A DNA stretch of 13,823 nucleotides, taken from the NCBI RefSeq assembly GCF_000611645.1, contig NW_014012437.1, forward strand, positions 2,613 through 16,435, in the 5' to 3' direction. The stretch's first letter is position 1. Every line of letters starts with the position of its first letter. This document shows, one piece after another, positions 1-9,482 of this stretch. A program made the position numbers and the translations under genes. The DNA comes from Monoraphidium neglectum (Eukaryota > Chlorophyta > Chlorophyceae > Sphaeropleales > Selenastraceae). The notes beneath the pieces were generated by a model. That model saw only the letters and a program-made list of their open reading frames with translations. It was not told where the DNA came from and did no database searches.

Positions 1-58
1 GTTTCAACCACACCACCACCCCCCTCACTCCCAACCACCTCACACCCCCACCCCCCAG

Positions 59-148
59 GTTGACGATGACACGGAGGACGACGCCATCGACGTGGAGGAG
101 CCACCACCACCGCCGCGCGGCCGCGGGCGCCCACGCAGACACTTCTGA
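59..148 (+). CDS. Terminal exon of a gene with acidic stretch and AT-hook-like C-terminus (partial)
   Basis: Positions 1-58 look like the 3' end of an intron: a long C-rich pyrimidine tract ending in CAG at 56-58. The exon then reads 29 codons and a TGA stop at 146-148. The peptide begins VDDDTEDDAIDVEE, continues with five prolines, and ends RGRGRPRRHF. The GRGRPRR core resembles an AT-hook, a minor-groove DNA-binding element with a GRP core flanked by basic residues. An acidic run followed by such a tail is common in chromatin proteins, so a nuclear DNA-associated role is inferred. The rest of the gene lies left of the window, so the family cannot be named. The reading phase is assumed because it gives a strongly biased, plausible peptide; the opposite strand gives only low-complexity sequence. 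Confidence 0.6.
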   Translation, partial: VDDDTEDDAIDVEEPPPPPRGRGRPRRHF

Positions 149-367
149 CCGCCGCGGCTCACAGCCTGCCGATGGGCGCGCGCGGGGCCCGGCACGGCGG
201 CCCCTGGCGGGCCGGCCTGGGCCGCTGACCTTGTGTGGATTGGGGCACCAGCCACCCAGCCGGGGCCTCCCACTGACCATTGCTTTTTTGGAATGCATGA
301 TGCTGGTTACTCACGGTCCCGCGATTCACATGACCGCCGCCGCATGGAGAGCGCCACGCGCTGCTGA

Positions 368-372
368 TGTAA
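368..372 (+). promoter_or_regulatory. Candidate poly(A) signal TGTAA, proximal, for the AT-hook-like gene
   Basis: TGTAA is the usual chlorophyte poly(A) signal. This copy lies about 220 bases after the stop at 148, a plausible 3' UTR length. Confidence 0.4.
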
Positions 373-445
373 TTGATGCGTCTCGTTTGATTATCACGTA
401 ACCCAGTTCCCCTGGATGCTCCCGTTGGGAGGCTCCACTGCCTGC

Positions 446-450
446 TTACA
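446..450 (-). promoter_or_regulatory. Candidate poly(A) signal of the patatin-like gene
   Basis: The plus strand reads TTACA, so the minus strand reads TGTAA. It is the first such signal downstream of the minus-strand stop at 927 and implies a 3' UTR of roughly 480-500 bases. Confidence 0.45.
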
Positions 451-546
451 CTCACGACGGACAGCAATCCTGCTTGCATGCGACACGGGCCGTGCCGGCG
501 GTCGCGTCCCTGGCCCAGACTAAGAGGCCCCATTTGACCAACAACC

Positions 547-561
547 TGTAACCACCTGTAA
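547..561 (+). promoter_or_regulatory. Paired distal poly(A) signals TGTAA (547-551 and 557-561)
   Basis: Two TGTAA copies sit ten bases apart, about 400 bases downstream of the stop at 148. They could be an alternative, distal end of the same transcript. Another copy occurs at 632-636. Confidence 0.4.
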
Positions 562-926
562 GTGGCAAACAAAAAGGGAACGCGCAGGCATCCCATCATC
601 TTGATCAGCACTCTGCAAGTGGCTCAAAGTTTGTAAATGCAATGGTCACCGTGCGTTGCAGCACACGCTGTTAGGAGAAAGCTGGTTTTGCCGCTCAGCT
701 AGGGGCCGCAGGGGCGCTGCCTGTTGATGACAGCACCAGCAACTGCGGTCAGTGCACATGTGTGCAGGTGACTAGTATCCGTTGGCATCACACCACAGTT
801 TGGCGTCATCTGCGGCGGCAGTGCAGGGAGAACGGGCCTCAACTTGACCAGCTCTGCTTGATTGCTCTGCAGGGCCCAGGCAAACAAACACTCGCGGGTG
901 TCATCAGCAGATGTTGCCCTCAATCA

Positions 927-3900
927 TCACCAATCTTTGGGTACCCGAAGGCAGCAAGCAACATGCGGCAGCCGCCGCCCGTAATGTGTGATCCGCATGC
1001 CGCGTTTTAGGATGCGTGCGCCCTCACATGCTCCCTGTCTGTACGCATGGTCCATGGCGGCCAGCTCCTGTCCTGAGGGCAGCTTCATCGACCACTCCTG
1101 GTGGGGCCGGCGGGTTGTTGATGAGTCAGCACCCACGAGGCAAACGTGCGCATGCACGTAGGGGGGGTGCAGCTGTGGCACTGTGGGTTTGTCCTTTGAG
1201 CCTACCTTGGGCTGCACCTCTGTCCTGTTCAAAGCCGCCGTACTCTGGATGGGGGCCGCACCTGCCACTCGCACGCCGTGATGGCCCGGCCCTTCCAGTC
1301 GAGCATCTTGGCGTACCTGCCTGCGGGGTGCCAGGATCAGGGCAGCACCCAGCAAGCGAGGGGAGGGATGCGGGAGAAGAGTGTGAGCATGCGCTTCTGC
1401 GCCTTCAAGGGGCCACGCAGCGCACCTGGTGCGGTGGCCAGCTCAAACTGCGATCAAGCATGCAGATTCCGTGTTGCATGCAACTCCGTGCAATTTTGCG
1501 ACCCGGCTGGTGTGGGTGTCGTCGCAGCCAGGTGTTTCACGCACCTGGGTCTGCAGCAGGGTGCATGGCGCCAAGGATCGTGGCGGGCCAAGGCAGGGGC
1601 CAACCAGTGGGAGAAGTGGGTGGCAGTGGACCAGGGGTTTACAGGTGAAACGGGTGAAAACAGAGCCACACGAGCTGACAAGCAACGCCGACTGCTGCCT
1701 TGTCAGCAAAACTGCGCCAAGCCAGACAGCCGCTAACGCAGTCGGGCGGAGCCTGGTGCATCGCGCCGCACCCACATATGTCCGGGGTGGTGCTGTTCTG
1801 CGGCACAAATTTGGGCGACAGGGGCCCAGGGGAGGCCGTGCTCCACTTGTCCACGGGGCACTGCTCCTGGATGTACTCCAGCGCCCAGTCACTCGACAGC
1901 TTCGGGTTCTGCAGCACAGCAGGACCGGGGATTCATGGCCGGAATGGTAGGGGGTTTCAGGGCATTCATGTGGCCATGAGGGTGACCCCTGTCGCGCCCC
2001 TGGCTGCCGGCTGCCTGCGCCCGTGCCGCTGGTCAAGATGTGTGTGAAACCGCTGACAACACCAGTGTGGTGCTCACACCTGCCACCCCGAGGTGGGGCG
2101 GCGCTGTGTTTGCAGCACAGAACAGCTATGTAATGAAATTGTGCCCTGCTGGGATGCACCTGGTACAGCTGCTTGACCCGATCCGTCCTATCACCAGACG
2201 CATCGTGCGGCGCACAGCCGGTGAGGTTTCCAAACGGACCGACCGCCCAGCTTGCCAACTTCAGGCACTTGGCGGTGTTGCTGTCGGGGCTGCGAGAGGA
2301 GCGAGGGTGCGACATAAAGGCCAGCTCGACCGAGCATCTTTGCAACCGGCACGTGACCAGCAATCAGGCAAGGCTTCCTGCGGGCAGCGGGAGTTTATTC
2401 ACGCTGCTGTCTGCGGAAGCATACAGCCTTTCAAGGCGCCGCCCCTCTCGGGCCGCTCACCACAGCTCTTCAAAGCCGTTGGCATAACCACCTGCAGGAG
2501 ACGACACGCACGACACCATTCAGCAAACCTCCACAGGCAAACACCGTGCGCACTTTAACAAGACGTTTGGCAAGCTTCCTCGGGATCAGCATCAGTGGCG
2601 GGCCTCGGGAGCGGCGGGTGCGAGCGGCGCCAGCAGCCCGGCGGCCGGAGCCGGGCGCGTGCTGCTTACCGTCGATCACGGGCTGGTTGCGGAAAGTGGT
2701 GTAGGTGGTGAGGCCCGCAAAACACGGCAGAAAGTCGGTGCTGTGCAGGGAGGTGATGAGGTCCAGCTGCGCTCAATGGTTCGGCAGCGGAAGACGGGTC
2801 GCGTCCGGGGTTGGGGGGAGCCATTGGGTTAGCAGCAGTCCAAGCCGGGCTGATGCAGCCCTGACTGGCCGACCCGAGGGCATCCCAGAAGCTCAAAGGC
2901 AGCAGCAGGAGGGGATTGAACGCTGCAGCGTTAGGGCAGCGCGGCATCAGGCAGCATGGCAGCAGTGCAGGGGACTGCATGTGCGCGCCGCACCTTGCTG
3001 GTCCAGCTGGAAATGACCCATGACGCGCTGCCGGCCAGGCTGGGCTTGCTGGCGTCGAGCTGGGACACCGCCACCCTGACACGGCCGATGACTGCGAGGC
3101 GGCAGACGATCGTGCGATCCCCCGGGGCGCGTGGCTTTCACATCACAGCTGGTATGTGCGTGGGAGGTTGACTGCCAGCCTGAACAATTGCACAAATAGT
3201 TGCAAGCTCCGACTACAAATTGCAGCCCTGGTCACGGCCACCTTCCAGGCTGCACTGCCCAGATGCGCAGCCGCTCACCCTTCCCAGCGACGTCATCCGG
3301 GAAGCTGGTGCGCATGGCCTGCAAGTCATGCAGCAAATGGGGTGCATTTGCTTCTCAGCGCTAGACAAGCCTCCTTGCATTTCACAGGTCACAGGAGCAG
3401 GTGCAGACCCTGCAGCAAGGCACAGAGTCTGAGGTGTGGGCAGACCAAACGGTATCAGGCAGGGTTGCCCGCCTTTGCACATATGCGCACAGCCCATGCT
3501 CGATGTGCAACGATCGCGGCGGCGGCGTGGGTGAAGCCAGTGCAGCCCAGCCTCACCTCCACCAACTGAGCGTTCAGGTGGCCGGGGCAGCTCCCGCCAA
3601 ACGTCTTCCCACACGTCGCGAGGACCTGCGACAGGCCCAGACGCTGGCTTCAGCAGCCCTGCACACCCACATCCTGTGGCGCATCTCTGCATACGCACGC
3701 GCCAACCAGCAGTCAAGCAACGCGCGTGTGCGCGCCGTCAGGCCAGGTGAATATCCGCGCAGTGCTGAGGGCTCACACTCTTCCAGATGTCCCGCTGGGC
3801 CGGCCCACTGAGACCCAGTGTCGTTGCGACAGCTGTGATACTGGGTGAGCAGAACAGGCGGCCAGTAAGTGCGCTTGGGTGGAGACGGCATGTTGCAGCT

Positions 3901-4578
3901 CCAGCGTACACAAATGAGATGATGCTGCCTCTGTATCTGGTCCTTGCGAGTGTGTCGGTGCGCCAAGTGTGCGGCCAACCGACTACCAAGCGACGGGTAA
4001 GACAGCAGTCCACGCCCCTGCCAAGCGGACGGCAGCACGCTTCCCGTGCACAAAGCACCCGGCGCAGCGCCGCACGACTCACGCGCCGCCACTCAGGCCG
4101 CTTAGCTGGGACGTTCCTGGCACGATTACGCCCCTGGCCAGCAGCTCGGCCACTGCGCCACTGTACCATGTGATCAACAGGGCCGACCCTTGTAGGGCGA
4201 TGGGGTGGGGGTACCTGGGCGGCATCTGCTTGGGCTGCGGCTGCTGGGAACCTGCGGGCAGCGGCAGCCAAGTGGTTTTGATATCTGCTAGGCGGGCGAG
4301 CGCGGTGCCGCACCCAAGCAGCAGCACCAGCGCAGCGATGGTGGCCGCCGCTGGCTGTGGGAGGAACGAGGGTGACCGCAAAGGTGAGCGTGTAATTAGA
4401 AGCGGCGATCCGCATCATAGATTGGGGTGCAGGGCGGGTGGGGACCATTGATGGGCGGCGCTGAAAATGGGCTCATCAAGCTGAGCAGCACCCGAGCACC
4501 ACTGCCCGTCAGCAGGCACACGCGGCGCAGGAACCAGCTGAACACCATGCGCCTCACGCGCTGGGACGTGGCCGGCAT
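927..4578 (-). CDS. Secreted patatin-like phospholipase / lipid acyl hydrolase, 12 exons, 394 aa
   Basis: Exons in transcript order: 4558-4578, 4083-4354, 3777-3840, 3557-3625, 3279-3318, 2994-3091, 2670-2766, 2461-2491, 2160-2289, 1776-1908, 1262-1320, 927-1097. All junctions are GT-AG and phases agree; the total is 1185 nt. The family hydrolyses fatty acyl esters with a Ser-Asp dyad. The G-x-S-x-G motif is GLSGG with Ser95; the aspartate is Asp220 in VIDGGYANG. Between them lie the family's beta-strand region, with SSWTSKLDLITSLHSTDFLP near 182-201. Residues 1-27 form a signal peptide (hydrophobic core TIAALVLLLGCGTALA), created by splicing seven codons onto exon 2. That start was chosen because exon 2 has no in-frame ATG and the donor GTGAGG follows directly. 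The usual glycine-rich oxyanion loop is replaced by LQGSALLITWYSG. The exon 10/11 junction is the least certain part. Family assignment is firm; substrate is unknown. Confidence 0.87.
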
Positions 4579-4983
4579 GGCTTAGTGCTGCGAAATAGAT
4601 GCAGTCGCGTCTGCTGCACAGCTGCCTCAGATGTTGATGTCGTGTACGTCGTCGTTGCGGAAGGTCTGAGCGAATGAAATGACAGCCACGGTGGCGGGTG
4701 TATGAAATCAATGCTTTCTTCTGGCGTGTATGATGGAATATGAAAATTCTGTTGCATTGGCTTCTGCTGTGCTGAAAACGGCGAGTTCCAGGTCATTGTG
4801 CATGCGTCTGAGATGAGTGACAGACAATTAGAAATCCGCCGCGCGCTGCCGTGGGTGCAGCCCACCAGTACGGTATCTCATCTGTGTAGTTCTCCCATGC
4901 GCCTGTGACCGCTGTTTTTGCCCTGCTACTATGATGAAGGGCAGAAGATTGTGCTGCCTACTCAAGGGGGCAAGTCAACAGCA
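4579..4983. other. Upstream region of the patatin-like gene
   Basis: I see no supported gene. It should hold the promoter and 5' UTR of the minus-strand patatin-like gene. No TATA box is evident near 4578. A short exon-like string on the minus strand (about 4631-4666, after a CTCAG) is discussed among the rejected items. Confidence 0.5.
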
Positions 4984-4988
4984 TTACA
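4984..4988 (-). promoter_or_regulatory. Candidate poly(A) signal of gene B
   Basis: The plus strand reads TTACA (TGTAA on the minus strand). It is the first such signal downstream of gene B's stop at 5410, giving a 3' UTR of about 430 bases, and it separates B's transcript from the patatin-like gene. Confidence 0.5.
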
Positions 4989-5222
4989 GCAGGGCGATGA
5001 AGAATGCGCAGGTGCCGCAACGGGCGAGCACCACTATGCAGTGTAGGATGTGTGAGTAAAATGGACCGTTAACCCTGGAGAACGGCAGCGGAGGCACCCC
5101 TGCCCTGTGCCATTGTGCCGACCGGTCATTGGAAACACCTGAGGCTTGGACAACACCAATGCTGCCGCAGGCCGCACCGCGGCACGACCAAGGCGCCCAG
5201 CACTCCCCATGCTGGTTTAGGG

Positions 5223-5282
5223 TGAGGCAATGGCAACTGAGGCAAATGAGGAAAATGAGACAAATGAGGCAATTGCGGAATG
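5223..5282. repeat. Imperfect 9-bp tandem repeat in the 3' UTR of gene B
   Basis: From 5238 the plus strand runs TGAGGCAAA, TGAGGAAAA, TGAGACAAA, TGAGGCAAT, TGCGGAATG, with a related unit just before at 5223. The period is nine bases with purine-rich drift. On the transcribed strand of gene B this is a run of CCTCATTTG-like units. Confidence 0.7.
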
Positions 5283-5409
5283 TGCGGGATCAAGGCGGCG
5301 GCCCATCTACGCCCAAATTTGACGACGCAAAGCAGTTCTTTTCAGTGGCATCCCTTATCATACAGCGTTTGTGCAACTCAGGAACGCTCGGTGCGCTCGC
5401 ATCGCCCCC

Positions 5410-5981
5410 TCACGCCAGCAGCACTGCCAAAAGCACCGCAGCAGCCGCCGCCAACGCGCCGCCTGCAGCGCTGCGCACCCGCGCCGTGCCCGAGCTGGTC
5501 GCGGCGTCGTCCTTGCCCCGCTTCGTCCCCTTCTGCTCCAGACCGTACGGCGCCGTCGCAAAGGTGCCGTTTGCGAGCGCCTCAAACCTGGCCATGGAGA
5601 CCGGCATCACCACGCCGGACTCGCAGCGCCCCTCGAAGGTGCCTGACTGCTCATTGCAGCCGCGGGCGTCCCTAGCGATGGAGCCGTCTGGGTCGCCGAC
5701 GAGGGCTATGATCTGGCCCGCCCCCGTCAGCTTGCAGATGCCGTCCACCTCCTCGTCGTTCGCGTCGCTGATGGGCGCCCAGCGGCAGGTGGGGAAGCTC
5801 GTGGTGCAGTTCTTGCGCGTCTGGAAGCCGTCGCAGAGGGGCCTCAGGCGCCGCTTCGCGCGCACAGCCCAGCAGTCGCCGGCAAAAGCTGGGTCCAGTG
5901 ACGTGAGCTGGTCCAGGACTCGCTCCAGCTGCGAGAGGCACAATGGGTGCGCATGTGTGTGAAGGCGTTTGAGCACGCACT

Positions 5982-6013
<32 letters not shown>

Positions 6014-8135
6014 GAATCAGGCTGCAGGCATGCAGGTGTGCCAATGTCGTCGTCCTTGTGTGTGGGTACTGCGGGCCTGCATGTTGCTTGTCGGCCTTGT
6101 CGACCGTCTGACCCAGGATTGGGCCGGAAGGGCGCGCTCGCGTGCACCTCAGAGCGCACGAGCCGGCACCACACGCGATGCAGCACATGTGGCTTCCAGG
6201 CACTGACCCCGCGCCTCCGCTTGTTGTGCTTAGCCGCCTCGCCCCCTGGCGTGCCCATGCGCTCACCCCCTTGGACTTGTCCTTCAGGACCACAGCCTGC
6301 TGGTCGCGATGCATGCACAGCTCCACTGCATAAGGGCTGCCGCCGCTGTCACTAGGCCCGGCCGCCTGCTGCAGCCGCCGCCGCAGCATCCGGCGCCGCC
6401 CGACAGCCTCGTCTGCGGCCGCAGGTGTTGCGCTCGCTGTCTTGCTCTGGGCCGCGGCTGGCGCGGCGGCGGCAGGCGGTGCTGCCGCCCTGGGCTTGGC
6501 GGCCGCCGCGGGTGGGGAGCTGGGGTTTGCTGCCGCGTCCTGTCCTGCCGCGTCCTGTCCGGCCGCGTCCTGACCTCCCGAGTCCTGTGCTGCCGCGCCC
6601 TGTCCTGCCGTGTCCTGTGCTGCCCCGTCGTCTGACAAGATGTAAGGCATCGCGTTGAACCACACACAGCCCTGGCTCTCCAGTCCCGCGCACGACGGCT
6701 GGTCGTATGTCGCCTTCAGACACGAGAGGGAGGGGTGGGCGCGAGTGTGTGCGCAACTTGCACCAGCTTGTGACGATTGGATGCGCGTATGCGTGGGCAC
6801 AATTGTGCATGTGCCTCCGTGTTTGCGCATGTCTGTGCATGGAAGTACACTGGTTTGTGGGAGTGTGTGTGTGTGCACTTGTGTGTGTGAGAGCGTGCTC
6901 ATGTGTGCGTGCTCTTGTGCATGCTCATGTGCGTGTGTGTATGTGTGCGTGTGTGCATTTGTGCGGAACTTGCAGATGCAGCCAGGTGATTAGGCGCAGC
7001 TGCCCCACGCCTGCATGCAGCGCCCCGCCCCTGCATGCCCCGCGCACCCAGCAGGCCTCATACTGCGCAGCAATGGAGCCAGGGCAGGCGTTGAGCTGCC
7101 CATCCTCAGGAGTGAACGCGTAGCAATTCTGGGAAGGCCAGGGGGGGTGCATGGGGTGTGCGTTGCCGGCAGTGAGGACGGACGTGTGTCGGCGAACGGG
7201 TGCAAGGCACAGTCATGAGCACCAACAGCAGACACGAGGCTCGGGGACGTTGTCGTGCACTGGAGGAGAGGAAATGACTGCAGACAGCGGCTGCACACTA
7301 TTGCTGCAGGCAGGGTGCTTTGGGGGGCGAAAGACAGCTGACGCAAGGAACCCAGGAGTGTGGTGGGCTCCACAGCCAGCTTGCCCCAGACCCGTTCGGC
7401 CGCCGCAGCCCGCACCTCGTTGTCCCCGTCCCACATGCAGGTGAAGTCCGGGTTGATGGCGCCCCTGGCATTGCAGGCCCCCTCGGTGTCGATGTTGCCG
7501 CACACCGCGTCTGCGCCCTGGCGCCGCAGCCAGCCGCGCGCGATCTCGTCGGTCACGTTGGACACGTCAATGCGCGCCAGGATGAGCGCGCCGTTGGCGC
7601 GGCACACGTCGTCCGCGGGGTTCCACACGCACCGCTCGGCGCCCAGCTCGTCCTTGTTGCTGGCAGTGCCCCCTTGAGCGGCTGCAGGCGATGGGCGCGG
7701 GCGCAAGGTGCGGACGGCGGCGTTTGCGTCGTGCAGGGTGGGTGCGTTCCCAGGGTGCTTGTGAGCCTGCTGCGTTTGTCAATGCCTTCAATGTTGCAAA
7801 TTGTCACAGGCGGCGACGCCAAGGCAGCCCCGTGCTGCTGCAGCCCCCGCGTGGCATGCGCGCGCGCCGACCGCCAAGGACCAGCCGCACTGCCGCGTCA
7901 GTGAGCAGCTTTGGGCCGGGGCCCCGATAGCAAGGCTCCCACCAGTGACGATCATCGACGTGAGCAGGCCGGGGCGGGACGATGTAAGAAACGTTGAGCT
8001 GGCGCGCTGTGTGTCAGCCTGGGCCTGCACCTGGGCAGCTGGGATGAGGCCCTGGGCCGCGATGGCGATGGGCGCAGCGACGCAGCACACTAGAAGCAGT
8101 GCCGCCCGCGGCCTCGGCAGTGCAAGGCGGGCCAT
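5410..8135 (-). CDS. Gene B: cysteine-rich C-x-W repeat secreted protein with hydrophobic C-terminal tail, 5 exons, 501 aa
   Basis: Exons: 7943-8135, 7416-7681, 7048-7128, 6267-6713, 5410-5928; introns are GT-AG with phases 1, 0, 0, 0. I do not recognise the family. Residues 1-27 are a signal peptide (core ALLLVCCVAAPIAIAA). The mature part carries spaced cysteines with four C-x-W motifs: CVW at 82, CMW at 146, CVW at 196 and CRW at 377. Others include C91, C125, C134, C155, C168, C179, C188, C313, C348, C361, C370, C394, C420 and C431, which suggests disulphide-bonded extracellular modules. N-V-T at 106-108 and an NGT near the C-terminus could be glycosylated. Residues about 210-300 are an Ala/Pro/Gln-Asp-rich linker followed by the basic string RRRMLRRR. 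The last 19 residues are Ala/Leu hydrophobic after a Ser/Gly/Ala-rich stretch, resembling a GPI-attachment signal or a single membrane anchor. Every exon is supported by its paralogue, gene C. Function unknown; a wall or surface role is inferred. Confidence 0.8.
5982..6010. repeat. (TG)n microsatellite in intron 4 of gene B
   Basis: An almost pure TG run of about 14 units on the plus strand (CA on the coding strand), inside the intron 5929-6266. Confidence 0.9.
6528..6626. repeat. 15-bp coding minisatellite (QDAAG pentapeptide units) in exon 4 of gene B
   Basis: Roughly six and a half degenerate 15-bp units, each reading like TCCTGTCCTGCCGCG on the plus strand. On the coding strand they specify repeated Gln-Asp/Gly-Ala-Ala-Gly pentapeptides. 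The array preserves frame and lengthens the linker between the third C-x-W motif and the next cysteine. Gene C has no such array. Confidence 0.85.
6863..6964. repeat. Degenerate TG/GTGC-rich tract in intron 3 of gene B
   Basis: The plus strand is dominated by TGTG runs interrupted by GCATG and GAGCG, within the intron 6714-7047. This is CA-rich sequence on the coding strand. Confidence 0.75.
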
Positions 8136-9482
8136 CGCAACGGGTCCGATCGTTTTACTTCGACTAGCCGAGCGTTCGCGACCACGCTTGGCGTGTTGTC
8201 AGCCTGTAACCCGTGGCGGGATTGGGCCGGAATTGCCCCCGCCGGTTGTCGTCGGTTCAGAGAGGGCGTCGCGTGTTAGGAACATGGTATGACATGCGAC
8301 ACATATTGCACGTTCGCCAGATCAGCTGCTGCCAGCAGGCGTGACCCGCACAGCAGCTGGCGTCACTCGGTTGGCCTCGCCACGTCCTCACGTCGCAACT
8401 CCACAACCATGCCCGCTCCTCTGCATCCTGGCTCTGCGCTTTGCTCCTGCCCTTCACACGAACATTCTACTGGCGTAGAATGGTCGTGGGACCCTGGATG
8501 CTGCACTGGCCATCAGTAATCGAACGGCAACTGGGGCCAGCCAATGGCACGGTTCCATGTACGCACAGCAGCGCCAGGGTCACGGTGTGCATTGTGAAGT
8601 GTTGAGAGTCTGAATCTGGTGCTTTCAGCCGAGGTAACCCCTCCGGTAGACTTCCATCTAGTAACCTTGATGACTTTAGCCGTGCCTGCACACCAAGAGC
8701 ACCACAAAGGTGGCCATGCGCATCACTGCTCACAAACAACCCCGACCAATCCCGCGGAGTGCCGAACACTTAGCTTAGACAATTGCACAGAACAGTATAG
8801 CGTTAATATAAATCAACCAAAGGCAGGTGCCCCAACCAGTCAGCAGCAACTCAGCACAGGCATCAGGCCGGCCGTGCCAACCGAGGGCGACACCCGCGCC
8901 TCTGTTTGAGCGACTGGATGGAACAACATACTGTGGCCCCCGTGGCGATGCACACGGTTGAGCTCAATGGAGATACTTGTCAGCGGAGTCTCCAGGTGCA
9001 GGAGATTGGTGGACGTCAACCCCAAGCGCTGACTGTTGCAGGGAGCGAGGCGCTGTATCCAAACCTCTGCGCATTACGATACGACGCCCTAGCCTTGCAC
9101 TCCCTTGAGCTCGCCTGCTGCTGGGCTGTTGAGAACGCAGCACCCCCTTGCGCAGCTTCAGCCACCTGCCCAATTGTCAAGCCTCCGCCCCTGCTCCACT
9201 GGCACTGCCGCTGCCGGCTGAATCAGCAATGCACAGCCGCCGCTAATTGTTGCCCAGTTGCCGCCCCCGCTGGCCTGCAGCAAGGCGGCTTGCCACACCG
9301 GCACGTGCGACCCACTTGACATCAGAGGGGTTCGGGTGAGCCCACTCTGGTGGGGTGCCAGGGCAGGGAGGATTTCCCGTCAGTTGGTTGACAGGCTTAT
9401 TGATGTGCAACCATCTGATACATCTGTGCGTACATAACCAGCAAGGGGATAAGCTTGGAACTCTGAAGTGCAGGCAGTGGTG
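8136..9482. other. Intergenic region between paralogues C (3' end) and B (5' end)
   Basis: Holds the 3' UTR of gene C and the promoter of gene B. I find no coding exon: open frames here lack a consistent splice structure or motif, and composition is lower in GC than the exons, with an AT-rich island near 8790-8820. No minus-strand TGTAA occurs anywhere in it; the closest variant is TGTAT (plus-strand ATACA at 9418-9422), about 60 bases after the stop of C. Confidence 0.55.
8154..8163 (-). promoter_or_regulatory. Conserved 10-bp block shared by the 5' ends of genes B and C (copy at B)
   Basis: TCGAAGTAAA on the minus strand lies 19 bases upstream of B's ATG. The identical block occurs at 11700-11709 in gene C. 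It may be 5' UTR or core promoter sequence kept since duplication. In C it falls inside the predicted reading frame. Confidence 0.4.

Larger units (their letters stand above)
149..926. other. Convergent 3' flanks of the AT-hook-like gene (+) and the patatin-like gene (-)
   Basis: No coding exon is supported here. Base composition drops relative to the exons, and open frames carry no recognisable motif. The stretch holds candidate poly(A) signals on both strands (plus at 368, 547, 557 and 632; minus at 446-450), consistent with two 3' UTRs facing each other. Confidence 0.6.

Noticed and set aside
1016..2558. Several overlapping plus-strand open frames
   Set aside because: They lie opposite patatin-like exons and introns, lack motifs and reflect the high GC content.
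4396..4546. Alternative start of the patatin-like gene at the internal ATG (MVFSWFLRR)
   Set aside because: This frame runs into a stop before exon 2 and is not needed: the seven-codon exon 1 splices in phase to give a normal signal peptide.
4631..4666. Minus-strand exon-like string TFRNDDVHDINI followed by a stop
   Set aside because: It follows a CAG and ends in TGA, but no upstream exons fit between it and the 3' end of gene B. Its likeness to TTFRNQPVID of the patatin-like gene is short and probably chance.
5129..5962. Long plus-strand open frame of 277 codons
   Set aside because: It is antisense to exon 5 and the 3' UTR of gene B. The minus strand carries the paralogue-conserved protein; the plus frame is low-complexity and crosses a 9-bp repeat.
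8906..9319. Plus-strand open frame of 137 codons between genes B and C
   Set aside because: It starts at TTG, shows no motif or splice structure, and lies in sequence expected to be 3' UTR and promoter.
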